DNA of 64,000 bases, taken from positions 36,347,831 through 36,411,830 of the forward strand of contig NC_059368.1 in NCBI RefSeq assembly GCF_019703515.2, written 5' to 3'. Origin of the DNA: Myxocyprinus asiaticus (Eukaryota > Chordata > Actinopteri > Cypriniformes > Catostomidae). The translations under genes and the position numbers were made by a program. Position 1 is the stretch's first letter. Every line of letters begins with the position of its first letter. This document shows, one piece after another, positions 12,511-23,631 of this stretch. The notes under the pieces were generated by a model, which worked only from the letters and a program-made list of their open reading frames with translations, was not told the DNA's origin and made no database searches.

Positions 12511-13570
12511 GGAATATCTTCCAAATTACAATATTATATGTGCATGGAAGGATATCTAGATTAACTTGCATGCAAGTCTGATCGCAATTAGCAAGCAATG
12601 TAAACCTGAAAAAAAAAAAGTGGAAATGCCACGCAGGTTATGACTTCATCTATTCCAAAATTTACGACAAGCAACGCAAGCCAACAGAGGTTAATTAATA
12701 GAGAACGCTGATTAACGGTGACAGGGACACAGCAAAGGACAAATGTTACATAATAGAACTGTGAATGGTAACATGTGCTCACAACAGAGGTCTCTTTGTT
12801 ACATAACACAGAGGTTTACCCACTGTTGCTATGGCTGTGTCCATTATACAGTGATGAATAAGCACTTTATGTAATGAATGCTTTAATGGTTAAAGTATTT
12901 AAGTTAAATTAATGACCAATTAGTGACTATTCATTTACACAAGTATAGGACTAACAAACAAATCTAAATAGGGAACAATGGTATTTAACTGCTCAGACTA
13001 AGAGAACAAAACTAATGACATAAGCCCAAAGTATACTTCCGTTTTGACGCGAACGCTTAGGTGGCAACCTGTCTGCGTACAGTAGAACGTTCAGCTTTTT
13101 AAGGTATACTTCATTTGACTGTGTGCACATACACAGGTGGTTGGCGCATGCACGCTATGACTGCTATGAGATACTGGACTATTTCTCTTGAGGAGTTTAG
13201 ACCCATAAAGATGTGTTTATATTCCTATAGACTCAAGTTGTACGAATGCATAATTCTCCTGACCTCCTCACACACGCGCTCTTGACATGCAACATCCTTT
13301 GCGGTTGTTTCCACCTTTGTGTCCTGTTGTTTGCCAGCAATTATGTCTTCTTCCAGCGCTTCTTCGTGGCAGCAATGACTTAACTGTGAGTGTTGCCACC
13401 TTGTGGACCCACTTATTAGTGCAAATAATTCAGGCGCATATGCATACTGCACGTTCAGTGTACGCGTTTTTAGAAAAATCAGACGGCAAGAGTTCAGTGC
13501 TCGAGCAATCTGCTAATGATGAATGATGAAATCTGGTCACACATCCTGTACGTAGATGCCTAGTGTCTAT

Positions 13571-13973
13571 TTAAGCCCCGATCACACTAGACTTTGAGCA
13601 TGCGAAAGGACTTCGGGCATCGTAACAGACCTGGATATGGTGTCACCTTCAAATAACAAACAATAACAAATAATATTATATTCAAAATGTTAGAATATAA
13701 TGACTACTCACTTTTCATCAACAATAAAAACAAAAAACTTTGAAATATCATTTTTTTTTAATTGAGCCAAGAGGTCAGTGTGTGACTTTTCAATCTTCTT
13801 TTGGTTTTACGGCTTCTCGTCATCCAGATTCACTGGTTAGAGTTCACTAAACTTGAACTTTCCTCTGCAGGGTAGTGCGAAGCATGAGCATGGGGCTCTG
13901 GTCTCCCGCATTCGGATGCATTTGAATGGGAGTGAATGGAGTGCGAAGTGTAGTGTGAACGCCCCTTTAAGCT
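13571..13973. repeat. MITE with CCCCGATCACACTAGACTT ends
   Basis: The left end AAGCCCCGATCACACTAGAC matches the inverted right end, which reads GAAGTGTAGTGTGAACGCCC on this strand. The interior has no coding capacity. A related CCCCGTTCACACC sequence appears near 26070. Confidence 0.5.
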
Positions 13974-16137
13974 TGAATGACTGAATGATTGACAGTAGAG
14001 TCACACATTCTCCACAGTGCGGAAAGATATTTAAGAGTTTTACATCAAATTATAGTGCATAAATTAAATTTTGTTTTTAAATGTTACCATAAGGAAAGCA
14101 GGAGAAAGTCTTGGAGAAATAACTGACAACCTCACGCGAGCCACTGAAAAATTCAAACAAAATGAATTTAGCCCACGAGCTGCTAGCTGAACAGGCCTGT
14201 AATAATGTCATAGCTCTTAATACAGTGACAAAAAGCTTTCTATGTAAATAGTGCTTAAGTGTGTATTTTTTCGTTGTTGCCAGTCCAACATTGTAACATT
14301 GGCTCAACCAGTGGTGTGAGTTTGGGGTGGGACTATCTGTTTGTCCAACACATGGAGGACGGGGAGTGTTCGGGAAACCTGTTTGAAATCATTAGTGGCG
14401 CCTTGCTATTATTGCTCTGACCTTTGTTTAGGGATTTTCCAAAATTGTACTTCCACACCAAATTTCGGCATCTAATTCGTCCCACACCGTTTGTGTTAAG
14501 GGTATGAGTGATGGCTTCAATCATGCAACATGTTGAGGAGACAGTTGCTTTGACTTTTAAAAGCGTTCAGGTGTACAATGTTACACCCTAGCAACCATCC
14601 AGAGCACCCTAGCAACTGTACTGAGTGTACTGAGGCCCTTGGTGGGATATTGTGGCAGCAAGTTTTCTTGTTATTTTTGCAATTCCGTTTGGTGACATAA
14701 TTACACACTTCAGCTTTGATTAATGAACAGTTTTAACATCTTTTTTAACATGGTCTTTTAGAGTTTAAAAATGTATTTTAAGGGCACAAAATAAATATTA
14801 TGTTATATAATGAAAGACACTTTAAATCTCCGATAGGTTTTCTTTCAAACTGCAAAGCTGGAACATCATATATGGACAACACAATTTACTGCTTCTAGGA
14901 ATGACTGTTCCTCTGAGTTCTACAAGCCTTTTCTGTCAGATCTCTTCTGTGAGCTTTGGTTTCTCCAAGATTTCCCAAGGTCACTTCCTTACTCTCTTAG
15001 TGGGTTTTGGTTTAAAACCTCTGTAAAGATGCTTTGTGATATTTAATAATGTTAGAACTGCTATAAAAATAAACCTTTGTTGGACTGAATTCAATTGAAC
15101 ACACATGAACACCACAGACAACTCGTCCCCATCAATGAGGAGCAAAGGCCGTACATTTACAGCATAGCATAGCAATCAGTCCCCTTGAAAATCTTTGTTT
15201 TTATCAATTTCTTTGAAGGAATCATAATTATTGATATAATTAAATAATGCGTTTTTCAGCATTCACCTTATGGATGCCTAATTCATATTTGGTTGTATTA
15301 CAAGTGAACATATAGACCTACTGGTCAAATCTATGCCCTGAATGCATTGCATGTGAATGTAAATGCATAATATGTAGATTTAAATTAACAAAGGGCCTAT
15401 ATGGGAAAAAAGTCAGCAATTGGTCTTTATAGGCAGTTCTTGTTTTTCTACAGTAGCACTGTAGAAATACATTAATGTCATAAATGCACACTATTATGGT
15501 ACATGTTTGCCATTTTTAACCATAACCGCAGTATTGTTTATAACAAGAGCTACATTTGCGGGGACTAAATGATTTCTGTCAGCATCAGTGTTTTGTTTTT
15601 TCAGACTGAGAACCCAAAACCACTTCCTGATGAAAGTGTCACAAATGGTGTTAAAAAAAAGAAATAACAATACCTTATGTTGCCAGCATGTGGGATGCAA
15701 CTCTCTACCTACCTGGACATTTACACTGAGTCATTTAGCAGATGCTCTTATCCAAAGCAACTTACAAATGAGGAATCAAGCAAGCAATTTGTCATACAAG
15801 GGAGATATGTCTCCCTCTATTGGATATTGTGGCACTGACCGCACATTATCAGACCTAAATTAAAATCTGTTGCATTTTGGTAAAACCTTAAACCTTAAGC
15901 ACAGATCCGAAACTATTTTTTCATGAGCCGATGTATTTTAACAAGGTAAGAGCCAGGTGAATATCAAAGACAGCTAAAACACGCTTTTTCTTTGGTTCGC
16001 AGCTTATTTTCTCATTCTCAGCATATCAATAGAAATATCTCATTCTTTTTATACTTTATTTTACTATGGATTTGAAGTGCTTTACCAAATAATCATAAGA
16101 TTAAACAAATAAATATTTTTTTTTTGTTGCCTGTAAT
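13974..16137. other. Intergenic, no gene; contains a SINE-tail remnant
   Basis: No supported exon. At about 15725-15775, GAGTCATTTAGCAGATGCTC then TTATCCAAAGCAACTTAC is the inverted form of a conserved tail shared by several fish SINE families. Around 14560-14620, CCCTAGCAACCATCCAGAGC matches a minisatellite-like repeat also seen near 35945. The rest is AT-rich. Confidence 0.4.
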
Positions 16138-16627
16138 CAGTGTTGATAAGTTACTCTAAAAAAGTAATTAATTACTAACTACTAATTACATCTTCTACAG
16201 TGTAATTAGATTACTGTACTAATTACTCTGTCTGAAAAGTAATTGCATTACTTATTACTAATTACTTTCTACAACACAACCTCTACCAGATGAAAAATAC
16301 AAGGATGATACTGTTCTTTTAATTCTTTCAAATAAATAATATAAAATCAAATTAATTATTCATGAACCGGCCAAAGAATTTAAAGGGGCAGCGTTAAATT
16401 AGAACACACATATTTTAACATTAGACATTAAATTTCGATTTTAAATTCACTGTTGTTTTATATAGAATTCTTCTATAGTCTATACAGTATTTAACACAAT
16501 TACATCAGAAGTAACTGTAATTAAATTACTGAAAAATAAAGAGTAATCCCTTACTTTAATTTTTTCAATGAAAAAGTAATTTAATTACAGTAATAAATTA
16601 CTTATTAATGCATTACACCCAACACTG
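16138..16627. mobile_element. hAT-type MITE with 8-bp target duplication
   Basis: A 490-bp non-autonomous element starting CAGTGTTGATAAGTTACTCT and ending ACACCCAACACTG in inverted orientation, rich in AGTAATTA. It is flanked by CCTGTAAT (16130-16137) and TCTGTAAT (16628-16635), an 8-bp duplication with one mismatch. An 8-bp duplication is characteristic of the hAT superfamily. No transposase is present. It is related to the elements at 20262-20729 and 55638-58094. Confidence 0.75.
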
Positions 16628-16639
16628 TCTGTAATCTAA

Positions 16640-16880
16640 TTTAATGGTGCACTCAGTAATTTTTTTAACTGACACCTAGTGGTGTGGATGCAGCATCATT
16701 CAAATGCACTAATTTCAGTAACAGATGCCATTGTAGATGTTCAATATTCACAGTTAGCCATGATTCTTTTAATCCATGCGTGAAAGTGTCCAATAACAGG
16801 GCGAGGTGCATTCCAGTCCTCATGGGAAGTGATTTACCTTCTAAAGATCGGACCCATTTTGCAATCTGATATTTTATTCT
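16640..16880. repeat. Second copy of the GGTGCACTCAGTAAT MITE
   Basis: It begins GGTGCACTCAGTAATTTTTT and carries GCCATTGTAGATGTTCA and CGTGAAAGTGTCCAATAACA, as in the copy at 7336. No matching right end was found, so this copy is truncated. Confidence 0.5.
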
Positions 16881-17084
16881 CTCTTTTTTCACTTACTGGC
16901 AAAGCTTTTTAGTGCCAGTGCAAAAAAATGAAGAGCAAAGTCACACATTAGGTGTGTAAATGTCCTTACAAAGAATGTAGAGTTCAGGCAAACTTGCCGC
17001 CAACTTGCCGCAAATTCGCCACTCATTATTTTCACATGCAAATGAGCTCGCTATTCGCCGCAGATGATTGCCATAAATTTTCAC

Positions 17085-18090
17085 AAGATTCCCCGTGCCT
17101 TTAGAGCTCACACACCCCCAAAACATCAGTGAGCCACCACCATGCTTCACAGTGGGGATGGTACTCTTTTCACTATAGGCCTTGTTGACCCCTCTCCAAA
17201 CATAGCACTTATGGTTGTGACCATAAAGCTCTATTTTGGTCTCACTCCAAATTACAGTGTGCCAGAAGCTGTGAGGCATGTCAAGGTGTTGTCGGGCATA
17301 TTGTAACCGGGCTTTTTTGTGGCATTGGCGCAGTAAAGGCTTCTTTCTGGCAACTCGACCATGCAGTTCATTTTTGTTCAAGTATCATCATATTGTGCTC
17401 CTTGAAACAACCACACCGTCTTTTTCCAGAGCAGCCTGTATTTCTCCTGAAGTTACCTGTGGGTTTTTCTTTGTATCCCGAACAATTCTTCTGGCAGTTG
17501 TGGCTGAAATCTTTCTTGGTCTACCTGACCTTGGCTTGGTATCAGGAGATCCCCAAATTTCCAACTTCTTAATAAGTGATTGAACAGTACTGACTGGCAT
17601 TTTCAAGGCTTTGGATATCTTTTTATATCCTTTTCCATCTTTATAAAGTTCCATTACCTTGTTACGTAGGTCTTTTGACAGTTCTTTTCTGCTCCCCATG
17701 GCTCAGTATCTAGCCTGCTCAGTGCATCCACATGAGAGCTAACAAACTCATTGACTATTTATACACAGACACTAATTGCAATTTAAAAAGCCACAGGTGT
17801 GGGAAATTAACCTTTAATTGCCATTTAAACCTGTGTGTGTCACCTTGTGTGTCTGAAACAAGGCCAAACATTCAAGGGTATGTAAACTTTTGATCAGGGC
17901 CATTTGGGTGATTTCTGTTATCATTATGATTTAAAAAGGAGCCAGATAACTATGTGATAATAAATGGCTTCATATGATCACTATCCTTAAATAAAAGACA
18001 GTTTTTTTGCATGATCAGTCATATTTTCAAAATCAATGCCAAAATTTCACAATTTCTGCCAGGGTATGCAAACTTTTGAGCACAATTGTA
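17085..18090 (-). pseudogene. Decayed Tc1-like transposon with broken transposase
   Basis: The minus strand encodes the N-terminal half of a Tc1 transposase. 17388-17699 (starts MGSRKELSKDLRNKVMELY) is the helix-turn-helix region ending in RSGRPRKISATTARRI. 16941-17381 continues out of frame with HGRVARKKPLLRQ and an altered first catalytic motif (IWSETKIELYG where WTDESK is usual). The GGGSLMFWGC motif follows. After SSKGTGNLVK the similarity stops at about 17085, so the rest of the catalytic domain and one end are missing. The other end remains: TGGCAGAAATTGTGAAATTT and AAAAGTTTGCATACCC read inward from about 18089. The copy is inactive. Confidence 0.85.
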
Positions 18091-18543
18091 TATCTTCAGA
18101 AGCAACATAATAGGTGTGGTTGAGAGACAGATCAATATTTAAGACCTTTTTTACTCTAACTCTCCACTTTAACTTTCACTTCCACATTTGAAAGTGAAAC
18201 TAAACAGGCACCATATGTGACTTTCAGATGTAAAAGTGAAAGTGGAGATTTATAGTAAAAAAATGACTTTAATTATCTGTTTCTCACCCACACCTATTAT
18301 ATTGCTATTAAGTGCTACATTACGGGAGCTGTCCAGTCCCATGGTGCTGAAATGTTGACCAATATGCACAGATGATTGTCTCAACATGAAAATAACGCAG
18401 AACTTCTGGACAAAATGGAAACTGTATGGAGAGCTATCAACTACTGAATTTAATTAAAGAAATAACGATGCATTTGGCAAGACAGGGTTTCAGATGTGGA
18501 CTTCATAGATTTATAAAAGTAACACAAGAAATGCATGTAATGT

Positions 18544-18545
<2 letters not shown>

Positions 18546-18590
<45 letters not shown>
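18546..18590. repeat. (GA)n microsatellite
   Basis: About 22 uninterrupted GA units. Confidence 0.95.
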
Positions 18591-18592
<2 letters not shown>

Positions 18593-18730
18593 CGTACACT
18601 CACTCTAATCTCCTTTGTTAACCATATATTAATTATTGATTTTTTTCTATTTAAGTTTTAATCTGAAGGGTTACTTTACTCACACATGTCTTCTTAAGGA
18701 ATCTGTTTATTAAGAACATATTATATTTAT

Positions 18731-19713
18731 AGACCATTTCAAGGACTGTTTGATGGTGACGTCAAGTGACGTCCAATTGGAACATCCAATGGCAGCCAAC
18801 GGTCAATGGATGTAGAAAGGAAGTCCTGCCTTACAGGTAAAATAGACAATCACCTTTTAGATACAGAAATCGCCTGTCAATCAACTCGAGAACGCGCGTA
18901 TGCATCAGCTATACAAGACGGTAAAATTGCATTTTTTAGCGTAATCTTAACAATTTATTATACCAGTTTTGACATAACAAACACGCCCCTCCCATGGATC
19001 ATCGTTACCAACAGTGACTTTTCCCCATTTGGAGGTATGTGATGGGGCTCACCTGAACCCAATGAAGAGCCTCATCACCGCTGCCTTTAAACACTGTGCA
19101 CGCCTCTCCTCGTGATACCTGCTGGCATCTTCGCAGGTCCAGGAATGGAGCGGGGAGAGTCCACTATGAGTTAGATGTGATGCCGGGGATTGGAGCACAC
19201 ATCGTAGCCGATGGGTCAGGATGCCAGGCTGCTATTCCCCTCAAGTGCCGAGGCCCAGGAAAGCCGGGCTGCTCGAGAGGAGCTGCCGTCCCACGCGCCT
19301 CGTACCAAGGAGGGGAGCGCGTTGCTGCCACAAAGACCCTGCCCACTATCACCTGGACCTTCCTCTGTCTTCACTACTCTTCCTTCACATAGCCCTTTCC
19401 ACCGCAAAGGCCCCAGGTTCCCCTTTGTTTTGGACATTTTAAAGAAATGCCTCTCCGAGTCCTGACGCCACACCCACTGTGTCTGTCTCTTGCTCACTCC
19501 ACCACACAGTGTTGTCAGATTTTACTGCTAATTTGAAATATGTTCTTTAATTGTAATCTTGACCAACCATTTTGGAGATTTCAGTATTTCCCCATTCAAG
19601 CAGATAGGAGCTGCACTTTCATGATGCTGGTTTACATAGAAAAATAGCTGCCCAAATTGCCCAAGAGCGATCTAAAGATTTTTGATTTTGATTTCATTCT
19701 TGAAATGGTCTAT
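18731..19713. repeat. MITE interrupted by a GC-rich insertion
   Basis: The left end TATAGACCATTTCAAGGACT and right end CTTGAAATGGTCTATA form an inverted pair. Between them, 19030-19506 is markedly GC-richer than the surroundings and starts TGTGATGGGGCTCACC and ends CACCACACA, a TG...CA outline as in a solo LTR. No duplicated flank could be confirmed for the inner block. The several overlapping open frames inside it are a consequence of base composition, not a gene. Confidence 0.4.
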
Positions 19714-20178
19714 ATTGCTATTGTGGTTATGCTTATGAAATAAGATCAATATAATGTTATACTGTATTATGTGACATGTATATTTCAAAGAAATGTAACA
19801 AATGACTCAAACAAGGTGATGTAGTAAACCCAAGAACAGATGTATTATAAAGAAAAACTCCAATCATCCCAAAACACCTTTTAAAAACAGATTAACAGGA
19901 TTATCAAGAGCAATTCAAGACTCATCAGAACAACCATATCACACAATTAATACCAAACAAAGGTAAAGGAAACAATTGAAGTATATACACACAGATTAAT
20001 TGGTAAAGGTGACCGGCTTGAAAAAAATCAAGAACTGGAAAACACCAAACTACAATTCCCTTCCACTCTTCTATTTTAAGAAGACTATACTAGAGGCCCA
20101 ACACTTCTCACTCTGAATATTTTGCAGTACATACAGGGGAAACATCAGTTTTTTGACTGTATACTTCTGGCTCACAGT
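19714..20178. other. Downstream region of the minus-strand gene
   Basis: This lies 3' of the unrecognised minus-strand gene. No canonical AATAAA was noticed on the minus strand here, so the 3' end of that transcript is undefined. No other gene is visible. Confidence 0.35.
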
Positions 20179-22698
20179 TCAATTGTCCCTGCAATAAATA
20201 CATAATACATAGCATAGGCTAGGAAAATGTGCTTTTTCTGTGTTTGCCAGAAGGGTCACAACCAATGTTGGGTGTCATTGGATTGCAAAACAAATTAGTA
20301 ACTGTAATTTAATAATTTTTAAGAACAAATGTTGTGTAACGGGTTACATTTAAAATTCTTGTAATCAGATTACAGTTACTGACTTTCAATGAAAGTACTT
20401 ACATTTAGTACATTACCTGGGTCACAAATATTTTAAAATATAGTATTTATGTGTCATACAATTCAAATTTGAATTTCTATGTTCATATGTGCATCTGTTT
20501 GCGTTTCTGTGAGAGCTGAATGATGTGCAACAATGAACAAGGAGAAAATAGACATTGTTTTGAATTTTGTGAGCATAAAAACAAAAAATGTGACAATTGT
20601 TTTAGAAAGTAATTAGTAATACGATTACTTTTTCAGTGAAGTAATCAGTAAAGTAATCTGATTATAATTTGAGAGAAGTAGTTAGTCATTTGTAGTGGAT
20701 TACTTTTTTTTAGTAACTTACCAAAAGCGGGTCACAAAGTATACAGCTGTCAGTACATCTATCAACATGCACAGTATTATTAGACAGAGCAAAGACACAA
20801 CGAAGGAAGTGAGAGAACCTGAAAAAAACCAAAGGGCCACAATGACTACTGCCACGATAATCACAGATACAATCTCGTAGTATTTAAAGATGACTTCATG
20901 CCAGTGTTTCCATACACTCAGAGGCAAGAGATACAGCATTATTATCAAGTGATACCGATCTGTCAACCGAAATGTAATTCTGCGCAGTAAGTAAACAAAA
21001 AACACTGCGAAGGCTAACAGCCATGGCTTGTTTTCCCAGCTTTCCCTAGAACAACAAGACATAAGAACAGCTTTACTCAATATCACTGATCGAACAGCAT
21101 GACACAAAAAATTATAAATATATTCTTGTCAGATGTATTACCATGCATCCACACATCTGGTGAGGATCCAGTACGGTTCATCCTCATTAATTTTTTCAAG
21201 GTATAAGGAACTAAGAAAACTGAAATCAAGAAGTGCTCAGAGATGACCCATATACACAGTGTTGACTCATATAGAGTGCAAAAAAAACACATATTAAGTG
21301 AGAGAATGGAAGAAGCAGGAGATGCACCTAAACCGGTAAATACATTTTTAAAACAAACTTTTACTGTATATAAACTTTTATTAACAAATACCTGGGCCTG
21401 AACATTGATGATTGAGAGCCACTGAAAAAATTCGACCTCCAGCTGAAAATAAATAAATCAGTCAATCATGTAGTCACTTCATTTGAGTAAAATACACGTT
21501 ATGTTGTTAAAAGTCAATGGCTATAGTGTTGAAATTATACAATTATACCTGAATTTCTCATTTTTCTTATCATTGAAAGCCGTGAAACCCAACAATTTTG
21601 GTGTCTCAGAATTTCTAAAACACAATTAAATCTGTTAGTGAAACAGCACATTGTCATGTTTTTGAGTTAAAGTCCACATGAAACGCTGTTCTCAACCCAT
21701 TTTACATCCGTAATCTGACGCATTTCCGAGTGAAACAAGACATACATTGAGAAAAACAAATCTAGGGTGGGACTTGATTTCATCCATCAGGAACTGACTG
21801 TTAAAAGTGGCTGTTACATACCAGAATGGAAAAGCAGGTTGGAGGGGAGGGGGTGAAAATGTGAAAAAATGTTTCGGGACATCATCCGAAAAGGAAAGTC
21901 TTTTCAAAGTGAAACAGTTTATTAGATTAAAAAATAAATAAATAAATAGAAAGATCAAAAAGACAAACTTTTTTTTCTTTGGAATAACATACACTGATGA
22001 ATCGTGCACAATAAGACCAGGAACTTGTAAGAAAGTAAATAGGATCAGTTTTGATCAACAGATAAAGCAGTTTTGCTAAAAAAGACAATTATACCTGTCT
22101 TCTGAAACTTGTGATAGGGAGGAAGGTTTGTATGCTTCCAAGTGTGTTCTGAGAGTACAACAATTGTCAGCTTGTGAAAACACAGTTATCCTGAAAACAA
22201 CAACAAATAAATCGGTAAGCGAGACCGTGTTTACACATGCTCATATTAAATGTTCACATGCTCATATAAAGTCCACTTTTTGAAAAAACAGGCACCGAAG
22301 AATCATTCACAATAAGACCAGGAACATAAATAAATAGTAAATAGGGTCAGTTTTGATTTCATGTTGACTTTTTAAATCATCAACAGACAAAAACAAAAGA
22401 GCTCAAATTGATAATCATACCTGTCTTGGAACATTGGTGGTGCAGAACAATTCAGAAAACTCGGCGATAAGCAGCTGAAAAAAATATGTGATTAGTGCCC
22501 ATAGATTGTACTAAAACTTTGAATACATTTTCATTTATATCTGAAATCCTCATTTCTGACATAAACTTTGTAAGAGGAAACAATGGCAAATCAAATACAC
22601 GTTTTAAACGTAGTAGTCTACCCTGTGTAGTCGTAACTTGGATGTGATGATGAACACTCCCAAGTTCTTGAAAAACAGGCAACATCGTTACCAGCCAT
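20179..22698 (-). CDS. Unrecognised multi-exon gene, predicted four-segment membrane protein
   Basis: Seven coding exons read on the minus strand: 22698-22622 (start ATG in ACGATGGCTGG), 22474-22421, 22190-22095, 21614-21549, 21442-21392, 21219-21142, 21045 to a TAA at 20720-20718. Every junction is GT-AG and every intron is phase 2, giving 249 aa. Residues 1-140 are polar, Ser-rich, with no signal peptide. Residues 141-249 hold four hydrophobic segments (about 149-161, 173-186, 199-215, 219-246) after DAWESWENKPW, arranged as two hairpins. The pattern recalls reticulon-homology proteins (ARL6IP1/RETREG type: Trp-Glu before the first hairpin, SLTSFVVSLLCL with Asp in the last), but this is a weak resemblance and the gene is not identified. 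A MITE invades the last exon: translation may stop at TRFW, or a donor at 20721 may splice to a short exon ending at a TGA at 20179-20181. Confidence 0.72.
20262..20729. mobile_element. hAT-type MITE inserted in the last exon of the minus-strand gene
   Basis: The element runs CCAATGTTGGGTG to AGTAACTTACCAAAAGCG, a decayed form of the CAGTGTTGGG...CCCAACACTG ends seen at 16138 and 55638. It is flanked by identical 8-bp copies of GGTCACAA at 20254-20261 and 20730-20737. The right copy falls within codons for FVT of the minus-strand gene. Its terminal repeat, read on the minus strand, is GCTTTTGGTAAGTTACT: it contributes the codons for RFW, the stop TAA and a consensus GTAAGT donor. Confidence 0.75.
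21661..21960. repeat. Interspersed repeat in intron 3 of the minus-strand gene
   Basis: It begins AAAGTCCACATGAAACGCTG, a widespread fish repeat start, and contains a polypurine run. No transposase is present. It is placed between exons 3 and 4 of the minus-strand gene. Confidence 0.35.
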
Positions 22699-22859
22699 CG
22701 TGTCTCAAACAGGACAATATGTCTGTGGCGGAGAAAGCTTTGAGCATTAGTCGTGTGACTGAAATGCTCTCAGCACTAATGTAGTGTACTAGAATGCCAG
22801 AACTTAAACCACTGGGTGTGGTCAGCAGTGAAGTATGCATTTCTCGTCTCTCCTTTCTT

Positions 22860-23630
22860 TTCTGGTAGAGCACAAAAAAGTCCCAAGTGTGCTGTCAGGT
22901 GCGGGTAAATCACAACATATTATGTTATTAAGGTCTACTCTAAGGTTTTACCACTGTGTTCTGAGCAGGGTCCTTATGCCCAGTTTGTTCCAGGAAAGCT
23001 GTCACTTAAAACGAATTTCTTTAGTGTGCTGAAGACTGCTCTGACAAATAACGCTTACTAAATGCCAAGACTTTTCCTTGAACAAGTATATTTCATTGTG
23101 ACCACTTTCAAAAGACTATCAGTTTGAGATTTGGTCATTTATTTCAGCAGCTGAGATGAATAAATAATAGAATCATATTTTTGGTGATGTATTGTTCTGT
23201 ACATTTTTTTTGAAAACTGCTAAAATAGACACACACTGGAACAAACTTTGTACATACTGTGTTTATGTACATGTTCCATTGAGACATGATGGAATCAGCC
23301 AATGATCTCTATTCAAATACTGTAGTCAGTCTGCATGTGTAGTGTATTGTAGTGTCATGAATTGATAGCAACCCTGTTATCAACATCCCATTCCTTTATT
23401 TTTTATTTCTTCTTTAAATCTCCCATATTTGGGCTATTTGCAATAACCACAATCTCTGTGTTCAATTCTTCATTTCAGTTCCTCATGTTCTGTTGAGATT
23501 TACTTTTTACATTCTTTTTGTTTAATGTCCCACAGACCCCAGTTTCACTGTAAATTTAAATTACCCTATTATGTATTATTTTACATTCATTTGACATAAT
23601 CAAAACCCAGATGGCAGATGTTATTGAAGC
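22860..23630. other. Upstream of the minus-strand gene; nothing recognised
   Basis: This should contain the promoter of the minus-strand gene near 22700-22900. No TATA box or X-box was identified. The rest is AT-rich without exons. Confidence 0.35.
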
Positions 23631-23631
23631 T

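Noticed and set aside
19096..19497. Cluster of overlapping open frames as a gene
   Set aside because: The block is GC-rich with open frames on both strands and sits inside a MITE. No protein family is recognised and there are no splice sites in frame.
20718..21107. Continuous 129-aa minus-strand frame starting at 21107 as a complete gene
   Set aside because: The first ~20 residues lie upstream of a good acceptor (TGTTCTAG at 21046-21053) and are intronic. The upstream exons join in phase, so the true start is at 22698.
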